Counted from the first letter of the stretch, positions 35,061 through 45,604 are shown. The stretch: DNA of 64,000 nt from Acetivibrio saccincola (GCF_002844395.1 NZ_CP025197.1:1922001-1986000); one strand, 5' to 3'. A program made the numbers and translations. Notes: generated from the letters alone by a model not told the origin.

Positions 35061-38000
35061 TCAGTTTATAGTATCTCCCATTTTAAGAGAAACTACTTTT
35101 GACACCCCTTGTTCTTCCATTGTAACGCCGTAAAGGGTATCCGCAATTTCCATTGTCCCCTTTCTGTGTGTAATAACTGCAAACTGAGTTGAAGTTGAGT
35201 ACTTCTTTAAATATTGGGCAAATTTATACACATTGGCATCATCTAAGGCTGCTTCAATCTCATCCAATACACAAAAAGGGGTAGGGTTTAACCTTAGTAT
35301 TGCAAAAAGCAGCGCTATTGCTGTAAATGCCTTTTCACCCCCGGAAAGCAACATAAGATTCTGAAGTTTTTTCCCCGGAGGCTGCACTTCTATTTCTATA
35401 CCGCTTTCTAAAACATTTTCTTTATCCACTAAAATAAGCTCTGCATGTCCACCGTCAAACAGCTCCCTAAATACAGTGTTAAAGCTTTCGTTAATGCGTT
35501 TAAACTGTTCCATAAATTGACGCTTCATAATTGATACCATTTCATTTATAACCTTCTGCAGCTTCTCTTTGGCATTTTCCATGTCATCCCTTTGGACTGA
35601 CATAAATTCATACCGTTCTTTTGTCTTTATATACTCCTCTATAGCTGCCACATTAACATATCCAAGTTCTTTAATTTCGTTTCTCAATTCATTTATCCTT
35701 TTTTGGGCTTTATTTATATTATCCACATCTTTTTTAATCTCTAATGCATTTGTATAGGTAAGTTCATATTCATCCCACATCCTGTTTTGCATAGCTTCCA
35801 TTTCTGACTCAATCTTTGCCTTCCTGACTTCTAGTCTTCCATATTCTTCTTTTAAACTTATAATATCTTTATTGATTTTGGCTATTTTTTCTATTATATC
35901 TGAAGACTCTTCTTCTAAAACTTTCTTCTCTTCAATTATCCTGTCAATTTCAAGGGTTTTACCTGTTTTCTCTTCCTCATACCCCTTTATTAAATTTCTC
36001 AACCCTTCATTTTTTTCATCTAAAGATTGAATTTCCTTGTAACTGTTTTCCTTTTCTAAACTTTTCATTTCAATGCTGTTTTTTAAATTATCCTTTTCTT
36101 TTAAAATCCGTTCTAAAGCATCTTCAACCCCTTGAATGTTATCTTTTATTGAATTTATGGATATTTTGCACTGGGTGATGTCTTCATTTATTAAATCCTT
36201 GAAATACTGGTTTTCTTTGTGCTTTACCTCATATTCCGCCACTATTTCCTTTGTATTTTTAATATCTTCTTCTATTTCTTTTAATTCTTCTAAGTATTTA
36301 TAAAGCTCTTTTTGGGTATTTTCCTCCTGTTTTTTAAGCTGCACAATTTCTTGTTTTAGCATATCCTCTTTTGACTCAATTCTTTTAATATTTTCTTCAA
36401 TTTGCATAAGGTGGCTTTCGTCCCTTATTTTTAAATGCTCTTTATTTCTTAAATTTTCCTCTTCAATGGATATATCCTCAATTAAAGTATTTAGAATTTT
36501 AGAAAGCCCGGTAATTTTGTTTTCTAAATTTTTTTCATCTTCCTTTAACTTTTCTATAACTTCTTTAAGTTCTGCAATTTCCCTGTTCCTGCTTAAAATC
36601 CCGGACTCTTTAGTGTTCTTGCTTCCTCCTGACATAGAACCTGTACTGCTTATAATGTCCCCGTCTAATGTCACTATCTTGAAAGCATAATTAAATCTTC
36701 TGGCAATTTTTATTCCTGAATCGAGATTATCAACCACCACAACCCTGCCTAAAAAGCTTAATATAATTCCTCTATACAAAGAATCAACATTTACCAAATC
36801 AGAAGCAACGCCAATAAATCCCTCCTGCCTTTTTAGTTCATCTAAAACCCTTTCATCAAAATACCTTCCCTTTACTGAAGAAATGGGAAGAAAGGTTGCC
36901 CTTCCAATCTGGTTTTTCTTTAAAAATCCAATTGCCCTTTTGGCATCTTCCTCAGTGCTTGTAACTATATTTTGAAGTGCCCCGCCAAGAGACATTTCAA
37001 TGGCTGTCTCATACCTCTTTTCAACATTTATGAGCTGGACCAATGCACCATGGATACCTTGTCCGAATTCTGATGACTCTTTACATGCCTTCAGTACCAT
37101 TTTAACACTTCTGGTATAGCCTTCTAAGTTACTTTCCATGTTGCTTAGCATTTTATGTCTTGAAACCTTTACATGTATCTCAGACCTTAAATTGTTTTGC
37201 TTTTCTTTAAGCTTTTCCAGCTCATTATTTACACTTGTCTTTTTATTTTTATAATCATTTATCTTTTCTCTTAAGTTAATAATCAAATTTTCAGTATTAG
37301 AAATGCTTTCTTTTAAATCCTTTAACTTTATACATTCCCCATCTTTTTCTAAAGAAAGCCCTTTTAATTCATTTTCAATGCTGTTTTGCCTTTTTTGTAT
37401 AATTTCAATATGGTTTTTTACATTATTAGCCTGACTTTTCTTGTCTCCTTGAAGATCAAATTTATTCATAATATTTTCTTTTAATTTTTCAATATATTTT
37501 TCATCTTCACTTAAATTATCCAAAAGAGACTTAAGTTTTTTATTGTACTCCTCTAGCTTTTTATTAAATTCCAAATATCTGTCTTTTAAGTAAGAAACCT
37601 TTTCTTTCCGCTCTTTTTCCTCATCACATAATTCTTCTATTCTTTTATTTATTTCACTTATTTCATCATTCAGACGGTTTATATTAATTTTTAAATTGAT
37701 TTTCTTTTCTTCATTTAATTTTATTTCTGAACTACACCTTTCAAGATTTCCCTCTAAAGAATAATATTTTTCTTTAGCCCTTTCAAGTTTTTCATCTAAA
37801 TCTTTTAAGGTATGGGATTTTTTTTGATTAAGCATTGTTATTTCTTCTAATTTTTTACTTTCAGTGTCAATGTGGTTTTTTATGGTTGTATAGTGGTTTT
37901 CAATCTCCTGCATTTTGCTTTTTAGCTTAGATATGTTTTCCACATATACACTGACTTCCAATTCTTTTAAATCGTCCCTTAAAGAAAGGTATCTTTTTGC

Positions 38001-38633
38001 TTTGTCAGCCTGCTCTTTCAAAGGTTCTAACTGGCTTTCCAACTCTAAAATGATGTCATTTATCCTAAGAAGGTTTTGACTTGTCATCTCAAGCTTTTTT
38101 TCTGCTTCCTGCTTCTTTATCTTATATTTCATTATACCTGAAGCTTCTTCAAATATATGCCTTCTCTCTTCTGATTTTGTACTTAATATTTCATCCACCC
38201 TGCCCTGACCGATAATTGAATAGCCGTCTTTGCCTATCCCTGTATCAAGGAACAGTTCAGTAATGTCCTTAAGGCGGCAGTTAGTTTTGTTAATTTTATA
38301 TTCACTTTCCCCGGAACGGTATACACGCCTGGTTACAATGACTTCACTGTAATCAATGGGAAGGGTTCTGTCTGTATTGTCAAAACACAGTGAAACTTCT
38401 GCAAACCCCAGAGGCTTCCTGTGTTCAGTACCGGCAAATATAACATCTTCCATCTTCCCGCCTCTTAAGGTTTTGGCACTTTGTTCTCCAAGCACCCACC
38501 TTATGGCATCTGAAATATTACTTTTACCACTTCCGTTTGGACCTACCACTGCTGTTATTCCAGAATTAAATTCAAGAACAATTTTCTCAGCAAATGATTT
38601 AAAACCCTGCACTTCAAGTCTTTTTAAATGCAA
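35061..38633 (-). CDS. smc: Chromosome segregation protein SMC
   Basis: 1190 residues. The N-terminal head has Walker A VVGPNGSGKSNISDAIRWVL. Two long coiled coils (about 170-500 and 680-1000) flank a hinge (about 510-670; GIHGALVQLINVEKRYETAI, GSMSGGSKNTKE). The C-terminal head has the signature LLSGGEKAFTAIALLFAIL and Walker B FCVLDEIEAALDD. It works as a dimer with ScpA/ScpB in chromosome organisation. Start is TTG with GAGGTG about 8 nt upstream. It lies upstream of ftsY. Confidence 0.97.
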   Translation of the reverse strand: MHLKRLEVQGFKSFAEKIVLEFNSGITAVVGPNGSGKSNISDAIRWVLGEQSAKTLRGGKMEDVIFAGTEHRKPLGFAEVSLCFDNTDRTLPIDYSEVIVTRRVYRSGESEYKINKTNCRLKDITELFLDTGIGKDGYSIIGQGRVDEILSTKSEERRHIFEEASGIMKYKIKKQEAEKKLEMTSQNLLRINDIILELESQLEPLKEQADKAKRYLSLRDDLKELEVSVYVENISKLKSKMQEIENHYTTIKNHIDTESKKLEEITMLNQKKSHTLKDLDEKLERAKEKYYSLEGNLERCSSEIKLNEEKKINLKININRLNDEISEINKRIEELCDEEKERKEKVSYLKDRYLEFNKKLEEYNKKLKSLLDNLSEDEKYIEKLKENIMNKFDLQGDKKSQANNVKNHIEIIQKRQNSIENELKGLSLEKDGECIKLKDLKESISNTENLIINLREKINDYKNKKTSVNNELEKLKEKQNNLRSEIHVKVSRHKMLSNMESNLEGYTRSVKMVLKACKESSEFGQGIHGALVQLINVEKRYETAIEMSLGGALQNIVTSTEEDAKRAIGFLKKNQIGRATFLPISSVKGRYFDERVLDELKRQEGFIGVASDLVNVDSLYRGIILSFLGRVVVVDNLDSGIKIARRFNYAFKIVTLDGDIISSTGSMSGGSKNTKESGILSRNREIAELKEVIEKLKEDEKNLENKITGLSKILNTLIEDISIEEENLRNKEHLKIRDESHLMQIEENIKRIESKEDMLKQEIVQLKKQEENTQKELYKYLEELKEIEEDIKNTKEIVAEYEVKHKENQYFKDLINEDITQCKISINSIKDNIQGVEDALERILKEKDNLKNSIEMKSLEKENSYKEIQSLDEKNEGLRNLIKGYEEEKTGKTLEIDRIIEEKKVLEEESSDIIEKIAKINKDIISLKEEYGRLEVRKAKIESEMEAMQNRMWDEYELTYTNALEIKKDVDNINKAQKRINELRNEIKELGYVNVAAIEEYIKTKERYEFMSVQRDDMENAKEKLQKVINEMVSIMKRQFMEQFKRINESFNTVFRELFDGGHAELILVDKENVLESGIEIEVQPPGKKLQNLMLLSGGEKAFTAIALLFAILRLNPTPFCVLDEIEAALDDANVYKFAQYLKKYSTSTQFAVITHRKGTMEIADTLYGVTMEEQGVSKVVSLKMGDTIN

Positions 38634-38762
38634 TTTATAACACCTCTATATAAAACCTCTTGAAATTTTCCTGCCATCTTTCAATTCTTTAGCATCTTTT
38701 TAATTTGTTTAACACTAATTATTTTAACACAATTTTATGCTTAATCAAGAAAAATGCAAAAC

Positions 38763-38794
38763 AAAAAGCTGTCCATTATCCAGACAGCTTTTTT
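38763..38794 (-). terminator. Terminator of spoVS
   Basis: AAAAAGCTGTC (38763-38773) and GACAGCTTTTTT (38783-38794) form a strong stem-loop with flanking A and T tracts, shortly after the spoVS stop on the minus strand. Confidence 0.85.
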
Positions 38795-38835
38795 AATATT
38801 AATTATTCATACAAAACAAAAATTTAAAACCAAGA

Positions 38836-39096
38836 TTATCTTGGTTCAACAAGAAACTTGATTGCAGTCCTCTCTTCTCCATCAATATTAATTGATGAAA
38901 ACGCAGGCACAGTGACGATGTCAATACCATTAGGTGCTACAAAACCTCTGGTAATTGCAATAGCTTTAATAGCTTGATTCACTGCTGCTGCTCCCACTGC
39001 TTGTATTTCTGCTGTTGATTTTCCTCTAAGAATTGCTGCCAACGCTCCTGCGACCATCTTCGGCTGAGATTGTGCTGATACCTTTAATACTTCCAT
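38836..39096 (-). CDS. spoVS: Stage V sporulation protein S
   Basis: 86 residues, almost invariant in the family: MEVLKVSAQSQPKMVAGALA, LRGKSTAEIQAVGAAAVNQA and IKAIAITRGFVAPNGIDI. SpoVS is a small Alba-like protein needed for late sporulation and spore coat assembly in Bacillus. GAGGAGG precedes the ATG. It is a single-gene unit closed by a terminator; the usual sigma-H promoter could not be pinned down by eye. Confidence 0.96.
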   Translation of the reverse strand: MEVLKVSAQSQPKMVAGALAAILRGKSTAEIQAVGAAAVNQAIKAIAITRGFVAPNGIDIVTVPAFSSINIDGEERTAIKFLVEPR

Positions 39097-39292
39097 ACAT
39101 TCATCCTCCTCAATATAAATAAATATTATATAAATTATAAAATTATTATAAATCTATCTCTCTACTCTTTATATATGTATCTCTATATTCTTCATATGTA
39201 TATTATCTATCTATCAGTAGACCAGAGGTATTAGTATAACCTGTTACATCTCTATTCTATAACATTACTGGTAAACAGACAATATTACAAAA
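39097..39292. other. A/T-rich spoVS upstream region
   Basis: About 200 bases without a gene. The plus strand contains related short blocks (CTCTTTATATATGTATCTCTATATTC, in pieces, and ATCTATCTATCAGTAG), a degenerate tandem pattern of TCTAT/ATAT units. It must hold the spoVS promoter. Nothing else is recognised. Confidence 0.4.
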
Positions 39293-40309
39293 TTAATATT
39301 TTATATCACAATGTTCATGTTTTCCTTTTGATATTCTAACTAATACTCTTTTATACTTATATTTTTCCTTTAAATACATAATATTCGATTTTTTTTGACC
39401 AATTACATCTGAAATTTTTTCTTTGCTTGTAGATATAATAATAACATCTTTCTCTTTAAGGTTTTTTCTTTGTATTTCTTTTTCTATTGCATCAAGAGCA
39501 ATTTTTGACTCTACCAACTGCCTTAAGGCAGGATGAAAAGGCCCTGCTATTACATCACCATCTTTATTTATATTTTCAGTTGTCTGAAGTCCGATTCTAA
39601 TAACATTTATATTATTCTCACGGTAAATTTTCACCAACTTTGAACAAAGGTCAACAGTTTCATTTAATTCTAGAGGAGCATACTCGCCGCTGTAATACAT
39701 TTTTTCAAGATAGGTATCTCTTATTACCAATACAGGGTATATCCTTACCAAATCAGGAGATATTTCAACTACTTTTTTGGCGGTATATAAAGCTTTTTCA
39801 GGAGTATCTTTGGGTAGTCCCACCATTGTTTGAATACCAAGAACAAAACCGTTCTTTTTAATAAGCCCTGAAGAATGGTAAACCTCTCTAACCCCATGTC
39901 CCCTAAAAGCTGCTTTTAAAACTTCCTCATCTAAACTTTGGACACCTAACTCTATTGTGGTAACATTATAACTTTTAAGGTAATCCAAAATATCCTGGTC
40001 TATATAATCAGGGCGTGTTGAAATGCGGATTCCCTTTACATAACCGTTTTTTATATATTCATTTGCTATGTCAAGGAATTTTAGCTGCTGTTCTTTTTCT
40101 ATGCCTGTAAAACTTCCGCCGTAAAAAGCTATTTCACTTATATTCCCTTTAGGAATTGAATGTATAAAGGATTCTATGATATTTCTAATCTGGTTTTCGT
40201 CCATATCCTTTATCTGTCCGCTTATATTCTTTTGATTACAAAAAATACAATCAAAGGGACATCCTTTATGAGGTATGAAAATTGGTATAATTATGTTTTT
40301 GTTACTCAT
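39293..40309 (-). CDS. Elp3-like radical SAM protein
   Basis: 338 residues. The radical SAM cluster motif is CPFDCIFC (about 17-24, Cx3Cx2C). Further segments are AFYGGSFTGIEKE, IRISTRPDYID, VTTIELGVQS and VRIYPVLVIRDTYLE, the last typical of the Elp3 group. It lacks the C-terminal acetyltransferase domain of true Elp3. It probably modifies RNA, by analogy. GGGAGAAGG precedes the ATG. It lies 27 nt after rnc, a frequent clostridial neighbour. Confidence 0.85.
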   Translation of the reverse strand: MSNKNIIIPIFIPHKGCPFDCIFCNQKNISGQIKDMDENQIRNIIESFIHSIPKGNISEIAFYGGSFTGIEKEQQLKFLDIANEYIKNGYVKGIRISTRPDYIDQDILDYLKSYNVTTIELGVQSLDEEVLKAAFRGHGVREVYHSSGLIKKNGFVLGIQTMVGLPKDTPEKALYTAKKVVEISPDLVRIYPVLVIRDTYLEKMYYSGEYAPLELNETVDLCSKLVKIYRENNINVIRIGLQTTENINKDGDVIAGPFHPALRQLVESKIALDAIEKEIQRKNLKEKDVIIISTSKEKISDVIGQKKSNIMYLKEKYKYKRVLVRISKGKHEHCDIKY

Positions 40310-40336
40310 CCTTCTCCCTTACTTATACACTTTAAG

Positions 40337-41053
40337 TTATATGTGATTTTCTAAAGTTTTAATGGTTTCTTTAGCTGCCATTTGTTCTGCTTCCTTTTTA
40401 GTTTTACCTTTTCCCTTGCCCGCCGGTTTCCCGTTTATCTTTACCTGGGAAACAAATATTTTATCATGATCCGGCCCCTTCTCATCAATAATTTCATAGG
40501 CAACTTTTTTTTCACTGCCCCTTTGCAATATTTCCTGCAATTGGGTTTTATAATCCATGAAAATTATACCCTTTATGGATTTTTCAATCATTTCACCCAT
40601 TTGGGCCAAAACAAAACTTTTGGCCTTCTCAAGCCCTGCATCTAAATATAATGCACCGATTAATGCCTCCACTGCATCTGAGAGAATGGACGCCCTTTGT
40701 CTTCCGCCTGTGTTTTCTTCTCCCTTCCCTAAAAGGAGGTATTTTCCTATATTCAAGTTTTTTGCACATTCGGCAAGAGAGGCTTCACATATTACATTTG
40801 ATCTGAATTTTGTCATTTCCCCTTCGGATAAATCATTATACTTAGTGTATATTTCTTCACTGATAATCATATTTAAAACGGTATCTCCCAAAAACTCCAG
40901 CCTCTCATTGCTTCTAAGCTTTTGATTTTTATATTCATTGGCATAGGAACTATGAGTTAACGCCAGAATAATGTTATTTTTGTCTTTAAATGTGTACTGT
41001 ATTATTTTTTCAAATTCATTTATCTTATTTGTAATATCTTCAAACTTTTCCAT
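40337..41053 (-). CDS. rnc: Ribonuclease III
   Basis: 238 residues from the ATG at 41053, which has TAGGAGG 5 nt upstream; eight further in-frame codons are leader. The catalytic signature is SNERLEFLGDTVLNMIIS, and a second metal-ligand segment is ASILSDAVEALIGALYLDAG. A C-terminal dsRNA-binding domain follows (about 165-235; DYKTQLQEILQRGSEKKVAY, GKGKTKKEAEQMAAKE). It processes rRNA and cleaves duplex RNA. It is 38 nt after fabF. Confidence 0.96.
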   Translation of the reverse strand: MEKFEDITNKINEFEKIIQYTFKDKNNIILALTHSSYANEYKNQKLRSNERLEFLGDTVLNMIISEEIYTKYNDLSEGEMTKFRSNVICEASLAECAKNLNIGKYLLLGKGEENTGGRQRASILSDAVEALIGALYLDAGLEKAKSFVLAQMGEMIEKSIKGIIFMDYKTQLQEILQRGSEKKVAYEIIDEKGPDHDKIFVSQVKINGKPAGKGKGKTKKEAEQMAAKETIKTLENHI

Positions 41054-41091
41054 GGTACCTCCTAAAGCAAGCTGCATGCAAATTAAATGCT

Positions 41092-42330
41092 TTAAGGCTG
41101 ATATTTTTTTATTATAATTGTAGCATTATGTCCGCCAAATCCCAATGAATTTGATAGTGCACAAGAAATATCCGCTTTTCTGCCTTTGTTTGGCACATAA
41201 TCCAAATCACATTCCGGATCCGGTGTTTTGTAATTTATTGTCGGAGGTATAAATCCGTCCCTGATTGCAAGGGTGGAAATTATAGCTTCCACTGCACCTG
41301 CTGCCCCAAGTAAATGACCGGTCATGGATTTTGTAGAGCTGACAGGCAGCTTATAGGCCTTTTCTCCAAATACTGTTTTTATTGCCTTTGTTTCAAATTT
41401 ATCATTGAATTCTGTAGATGTGCCATGGGCATTTATATAGTCAATATCTTCTACATCTAAATCAGCATCTTTTATGGCCATTTTCATACACATGACACTG
41501 CCTTCTCCCTCAGGGTCAGGAGCTGTAATGTGGTAGGCATCATTAGTGGCTGCATATCCCATTATTTCAGCTATTATATTTGCACCCCTCTTTAGGGCAT
41601 GCTCTAACTCTTCTATAATCAATATACCGGCACCTTCACCCATTACAAAACCGTCTCTTTCTGCATCAAAGGGTCTGCAGGCAGCTTTTGGGTCTTCACA
41701 TGTGGACATTGCCTTCATTGAACAAAAACCTGCAAAGGACAACGGAGTAATTGATGCTTCTGCACCGCCTGTAATTATTACATCAGCATCCCCACGCTGG
41801 ATAACCTTAAATGCATCTCCTACGGCATTGGTAGATGTTGCACATGCAGTAATCACACATTCATTAAAACCCTTCGCACCATATTGGATAGCTATACGTC
41901 CCGCTGCCATATTTGATATCATCATAGGGATAAAAAACGGGCTTATTCTGCCAGGTCCCTTTTCAATTAATACATTGTGCTGGGTTTCTAATGTTTGAAT
42001 TCCTCCTATCCCGGAACCTACAACAACTCCAAACCTATATTTATCCACCTTTTCAACGTCCAAACCAGACATGTCAATTGCCATTTTAGTAGCTGCCAGG
42101 GCAAATTGGGTAAACCTGTCCATCCTTCTTACTTCTTTTTTATCAATGTATAATGTTGGATCAAAGTCCTTTACTTCAGCTGCTACTTTAGTACTCAAAT
42201 TTGATGCATCAAATGATGTTACCGTTGATATGCCGCATTCTCCGTTTTTTATAGCGTCCCAGAATTTCTCCAGTTCATTACCTAATGCAGAAATAACCCC
42301 CATGCCGGTAATAACTACACGCTTTTTCAT
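41092..42330 (-). CDS. fabF: 3-oxoacyl-ACP synthase II
   Basis: 412 residues, a condensing enzyme with the catalytic Cys in [16 protein letters not shown] and the two His in [16 protein letters not shown] and [16 protein letters not shown]. It elongates acyl-ACP with malonyl-ACP. CTGGAGG precedes the ATG. A strong terminator separates it from acpP upstream, so it may have its own promoter or depend on partial read-through. Confidence 0.96.
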   Translation of the reverse strand: MKKRVVITGMGVISALGNELEKFWDAIKNGECGISTVTSFDASNLSTKVAAEVKDFDPTLYIDKKEVRRMDRFTQFALAATKMAIDMSGLDVEKVDKYRFGVVVGSGIGGIQTLETQHNVLIEKGPGRISPFFIPMMISNMAAGRIAIQYGAKGFNECVITACATSTNAVGDAFKVIQRGDADVIITGGAEASITPLSFAGFCSMKAMSTCEDPKAACRPFDAERDGFVMGEGAGILIIEELEHALKRGANIIAEIMGYAATNDAYHITAPDPEGEGSVMCMKMAIKDADLDVEDIDYINAHGTSTEFNDKFETKAIKTVFGEKAYKLPVSSTKSMTGHLLGAAGAVEAIISTLAIRDGFIPPTINYKTPDPECDLDYVPNKGRKADISCALSNSLGFGGHNATIIIKKYQP

Positions 42331-42426
42331 AATTCAACCTCCAGTGCAAATTTAAAACATACTATAAAAAAATACTATAAATTATCTTTTGTCTAATATA
42401 TAGATAGATTAGTTCTGTTGTCTTTT

Positions 42427-42460
42427 TTAAAAAAAGTCCCTCCACAAAGGGACTTTTTTT
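42427..42460 (-). terminator. Terminator between acpP and fabF
   Basis: AAAAAAAGTCCC, loop TCCACAAA, GGGACTTTTTTT: a strong bidirectional-looking stem-loop that begins at the acpP stop codon and closes the fapR-to-acpP transcript, at least in part. Confidence 0.85.
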
Positions 42461-42683
42461 ATGAATTATTTTTAATGTACTCAATAACATCTCCCACTGT
42501 AGAAATTTTCTCAGCCTCACTATCAGGAATTTCAAGGTCAAATTCTTCTTCTAAAGCCATAATAAGCTCAACTATGTCCAATGAGTCTGCTCCTAAATCA
42601 TCTATAAAGGAAGATTCTAAAGTTATTTCATCTCCTTCAACACCTAACTGTTCCATAATAATTTTTTTAACTTTATCCAGCAC
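42459..42683 (-). CDS. acpP: Acyl carrier protein
   Basis: 74 residues with the phosphopantetheine attachment site in [20 protein letters not shown] (Ser of DSL). It carries growing acyl chains. Start is GTG with GAAGGAGGTGA upstream. It follows fabG and is followed by a terminator whose stem overlaps its stop codon. High expression relative to neighbours would be expected. Confidence 0.97.
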   Translation of the reverse strand: MLDKVKKIIMEQLGVEGDEITLESSFIDDLGADSLDIVELIMALEEEFDLEIPDSEAEKISTVGDVIEYIKNNS

Positions 42684-42766
42684 TATGGTTCACCTCCTTC
42701 CAAAGGGGGTTTTATTAGCTAATGTGCAATCATATTGTTTAAAATATATATTACAATATGATATTA

Positions 42767-43519
42767 TTACATTACTAGTCCTCCGTCAATATGTATTACC
42801 TGACCTGTAACATAATCTGAGTCAGAAGATGCAAGGAAAGCAACAACATTTGCCACATCTTCAGGTGTCCCAAACCTTTTTAACGGGATGTTGTTTAAAT
42901 AATTTTCCTTTACGTTGTCAGGTAAAACCTCTGTCATTTTACTTTCAATGACTCCGGGGGCAACTGCATTACAGGTGATATTCCTTGATGCAAGTTCTTT
43001 TGCAGTTGATTTTGTAAGACCTATTAATCCTGCCTTTGAAGCAGAATAGTTTGCCTGGCCACGGTTTCCCATAACACCTGCTACAGAAGCAATGTTGATA
43101 ATTTTACCACTTCTTTGCTTCATCATGTATTTTACCGCAGCCTTGGTACACAAAAAAGCACCTTTTAAATTTATATCCAAAACATCGTCCCAATCTTCTT
43201 CTTTCATCTTAATTATAGGCATATCCCTGGTTATACCTGCATTGTTAACTAATATATCTATACTTCCAAACTCATCGATACAAGCTTTAATCATCGCTTC
43301 TGTATCTTCAGGGTTTCTTACATCACCCTTTGTAACAATTACATTTATACCTAAAGCTTTAAGCTCCTTCGCAGTATCATCCAAACAATCAGATGAGGAA
43401 ATATCATTTAGAACAATATTTGCCCCCATTTCTCCAAGTTTTTTTGCAATAGCCTTTCCCAAACCTCTGCCTGAACCTGTTACAACAGCAGTTTTCCCCT
43501 TTAATTGCATATTATTCAT
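42767..43519 (-). CDS. fabG: 3-oxoacyl-ACP reductase
   Basis: 250 residues from the ATG at 43519 (GAGAGGAA upstream); the open frame continues into fabD but without support. It is a short-chain dehydrogenase: AVVTGSGRGLGKAIA (NADPH site), VLVNNAGITRD, IINIASVAGVMGNRGQANYS with the catalytic Ser and Tyr-x3-Lys (YSASK), and a C-terminal VTGQVIHIDGGLVM. It reduces 3-oxoacyl-ACP. It lies between fabD and acpP. Confidence 0.96.
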   Translation of the reverse strand: MNNMQLKGKTAVVTGSGRGLGKAIAKKLGEMGANIVLNDISSSDCLDDTAKELKALGINVIVTKGDVRNPEDTEAMIKACIDEFGSIDILVNNAGITRDMPIIKMKEEDWDDVLDINLKGAFLCTKAAVKYMMKQRSGKIINIASVAGVMGNRGQANYSASKAGLIGLTKSTAKELASRNITCNAVAPGVIESKMTEVLPDNVKENYLNNIPLKRFGTPEDVANVVAFLASSDSDYVTGQVIHIDGGLVM

Positions 43520-43550
43520 CAGTTCCTCTCCCTTCGTACTTATTATTAAA

Positions 43551-44486
43551 TTATCCGGTAATTTCATTCAGGGTTTTATGTAAAGATGAAATATCTTCGA
43601 CATTTAAAATTTTAACACCTTTATCTATCTTTTTAACAAAGCCGCTGAGCACTTTGCCCGGACCTATTTCAACAAAAGTATCTATGCCTTTTTCCAGCAT
43701 ATTTCTAATGGAATCTTCAAACAAAACCGGGCTGCTTACCTGCCTTATCAATAAGTCCTTTACCATGGACTTATCTAAAATATATTCTGCAGTTACATTG
43801 GTTACCACAGGAATTTTCATATCTTTTAAATTAATTTTATCAAGTTCTTCTTTTAGCTTTTCTCCGGCAGGCGTTAGCATGCTGCAGTGAAAAGGTGCAC
43901 TGACAGGAAGAACCATAGCCCGTCTTGCCCCTTTTTCTTTTGCAATTTCCATCGCCCTGTCTATAGCCCTCGTTTCTCCTGCTATAACAATCTGTCCGGG
44001 GCAGTTAAAGTTAGCCGGCTCCACAATCCCCTCTTTTGAAGCCATTTCACATATACTCAATACTTCATCTCTTTCAAGTCCTAAAATAGCTGCCATCGTC
44101 CCTTTTCCTAAGGGTACGGCTTCTTGCATATATTTTCCCCTTTTTTTCACCAAAGGGACAGCATCTTTAAACTCAATGGTCTCCGCCGCTATATGGGCAG
44201 AATATTCACCAAGGCTCAAACCTGCAACAACCTCAGGAACTATTCCCTCTTCCTTTAAAGGCTGCATACATGCAATACTTGTAATTAAAATGGCAGGTTG
44301 TGTGTTCTCAGTTATTTTAAGAGTTTCATCATCGCTTTCAAAAATCATTTTTTTTGTATCAAACCCAAGTGCGTCAGAGGCTTCTTCAAATATCATATCA
44401 GCTGATTTGTACTCTTTGGCTATTTCTTTACCCATACCTACATATTGAGCCCCCTGACCCGGGAACAAAAATGCAATCCTACCCAT
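43551..44486 (-). CDS. fabD: Malonyl-CoA:ACP transacylase
   Basis: About 311 residues with FLFPGQGAQYVGMGKEIAKE, the catalytic Ser in VAGLSLGEYSAHIAAE and His in LPVSAPFHCSMLTPA. It loads malonyl groups on ACP. The first ATG (44492) abuts GGAG too closely. The second, at 44486, has AGGAG 6 nt upstream and gives the family start MGRIAFLFPGQG. No enoyl reductase gene (fabK/fabI) lies between it and fabH. Confidence 0.95.
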   Translation of the reverse strand: MGRIAFLFPGQGAQYVGMGKEIAKEYKSADMIFEEASDALGFDTKKMIFESDDETLKITENTQPAILITSIACMQPLKEEGIVPEVVAGLSLGEYSAHIAAETIEFKDAVPLVKKRGKYMQEAVPLGKGTMAAILGLERDEVLSICEMASKEGIVEPANFNCPGQIVIAGETRAIDRAMEIAKEKGARRAMVLPVSAPFHCSMLTPAGEKLKEELDKINLKDMKIPVVTNVTAEYILDKSMVKDLLIRQVSSPVLFEDSIRNMLEKGIDTFVEIGPGKVLSGFVKKIDKGVKILNVEDISSLHKTLNEITG

Positions 44487-44608
44487 ACCCATCTCCTTTT
44501 TTTAAAGTTTATAAAATTTTATTCTCCTTTTAATTAACTAATCTATAATTATTTCATGTAGCTTTATGACTATTTCATTGTTTTCTTTTAAAATTTAATA
44601 ATTTTAAG

Positions 44609-45604
44609 TTATTTACTCCATTTAATGAGTGCAGAAGCCCAGGTTAATCCTGCACCAAAGGAAACTAAAACTAAATTGTCCCCTTTAGAAAACAAGTTGT
44701 TTTTATAAGCTTCTTCCAATCCCACCGGTATTGATGCAGAGGAAATATTACCATATTTGTAAAGATTTGAAAATACTTTATCTTTAGAAATTCCTAGTCT
44801 CTTTGCTGCATTATCTAATATTCTTATATTTGCCTGGTGTGGAATAATTAGTTTTATATCATCTAATGTCATATTTGATTGCTCTAACACTTCTATAGTG
44901 CCTCTTTCCATAACTTTAACTGCAAATTTAAAAACTTCACTTCCATCCATTACTAAAACTCTCTTGTTATCGCCCTTTCTCACTTCTAAGTCTTCAGGGC
45001 TTGCATAAGTTGAAGGAGCGGTAATGCATCTTCCTAAGCTTCCATCTGCTCCAATATGGGTAGCTATAATACCATACCCTTCATCTACCCTTCCTACTAC
45101 AGCTGCGCCTGCGCCGTCCCCAAAAAGGACGCATGTATTTCTGTCCTTCCAGTCAATTATTTTAGAAAGCCCTTCACATCCAATCAAAAGTATATATTTA
45201 TAATAACCATTTTGGATAAATTGGCTTGAAACAGTCAATGCATATATAAACCCTGAACATGCTGAGTTTAAGTCAAATGCAGCAGCATTTGTTGCATTTA
45301 AATTGCTTTGAACAATACATGCCATAGAAGGTGTATAATAGTCCGGCGTCTCTGTTGCCACAATTATTAAATCCAATTCTTCAGGACTAATCCCTGCATC
45401 ATCAAGGGCTTTTCTTCCTGCATCAACTGCAAGCTTATATGCAGGCTCATCTTCCCTAAGTACCCTTCTTTCTGAGATACCGGTTCTCTTTACTATCCAT
45501 TCATCTGAGGTATCCACCATTTTTTCCAAATCAAAATTGGTCAAAACCTTTTCAGGAAGACTGCTGCCTAGTCCTAGTATCCCGCAGCTATAAATTTTGT
45601 TCAA
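44609..45604 (-). CDS. fabH: 3-oxoacyl-ACP synthase III
   Basis: About 331 residues. The catalytic Cys is in FDLNSACSGFIYAL, the His in IIPHQANIRILDNAAKRLG, and the Asn in YGNISSASIPVGLEEA. It starts fatty-acid synthesis from acyl-CoA and malonyl-ACP. A longer frame exists (to 45634), but GGAGG stands 9 nt before the TTG at 45604, giving MNKIYSCGILGLGSSLPE. It overlaps the plsX end by 17 nt, which suggests coupled translation. Confidence 0.95.
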   Translation of the reverse strand: MNKIYSCGILGLGSSLPEKVLTNFDLEKMVDTSDEWIVKRTGISERRVLREDEPAYKLAVDAGRKALDDAGISPEELDLIIVATETPDYYTPSMACIVQSNLNATNAAAFDLNSACSGFIYALTVSSQFIQNGYYKYILLIGCEGLSKIIDWKDRNTCVLFGDGAGAAVVGRVDEGYGIIATHIGADGSLGRCITAPSTYASPEDLEVRKGDNKRVLVMDGSEVFKFAVKVMERGTIEVLEQSNMTLDDIKLIIPHQANIRILDNAAKRLGISKDKVFSNLYKYGNISSASIPVGLEEAYKNNLFSKGDNLVLVSFGAGLTWASALIKWSK

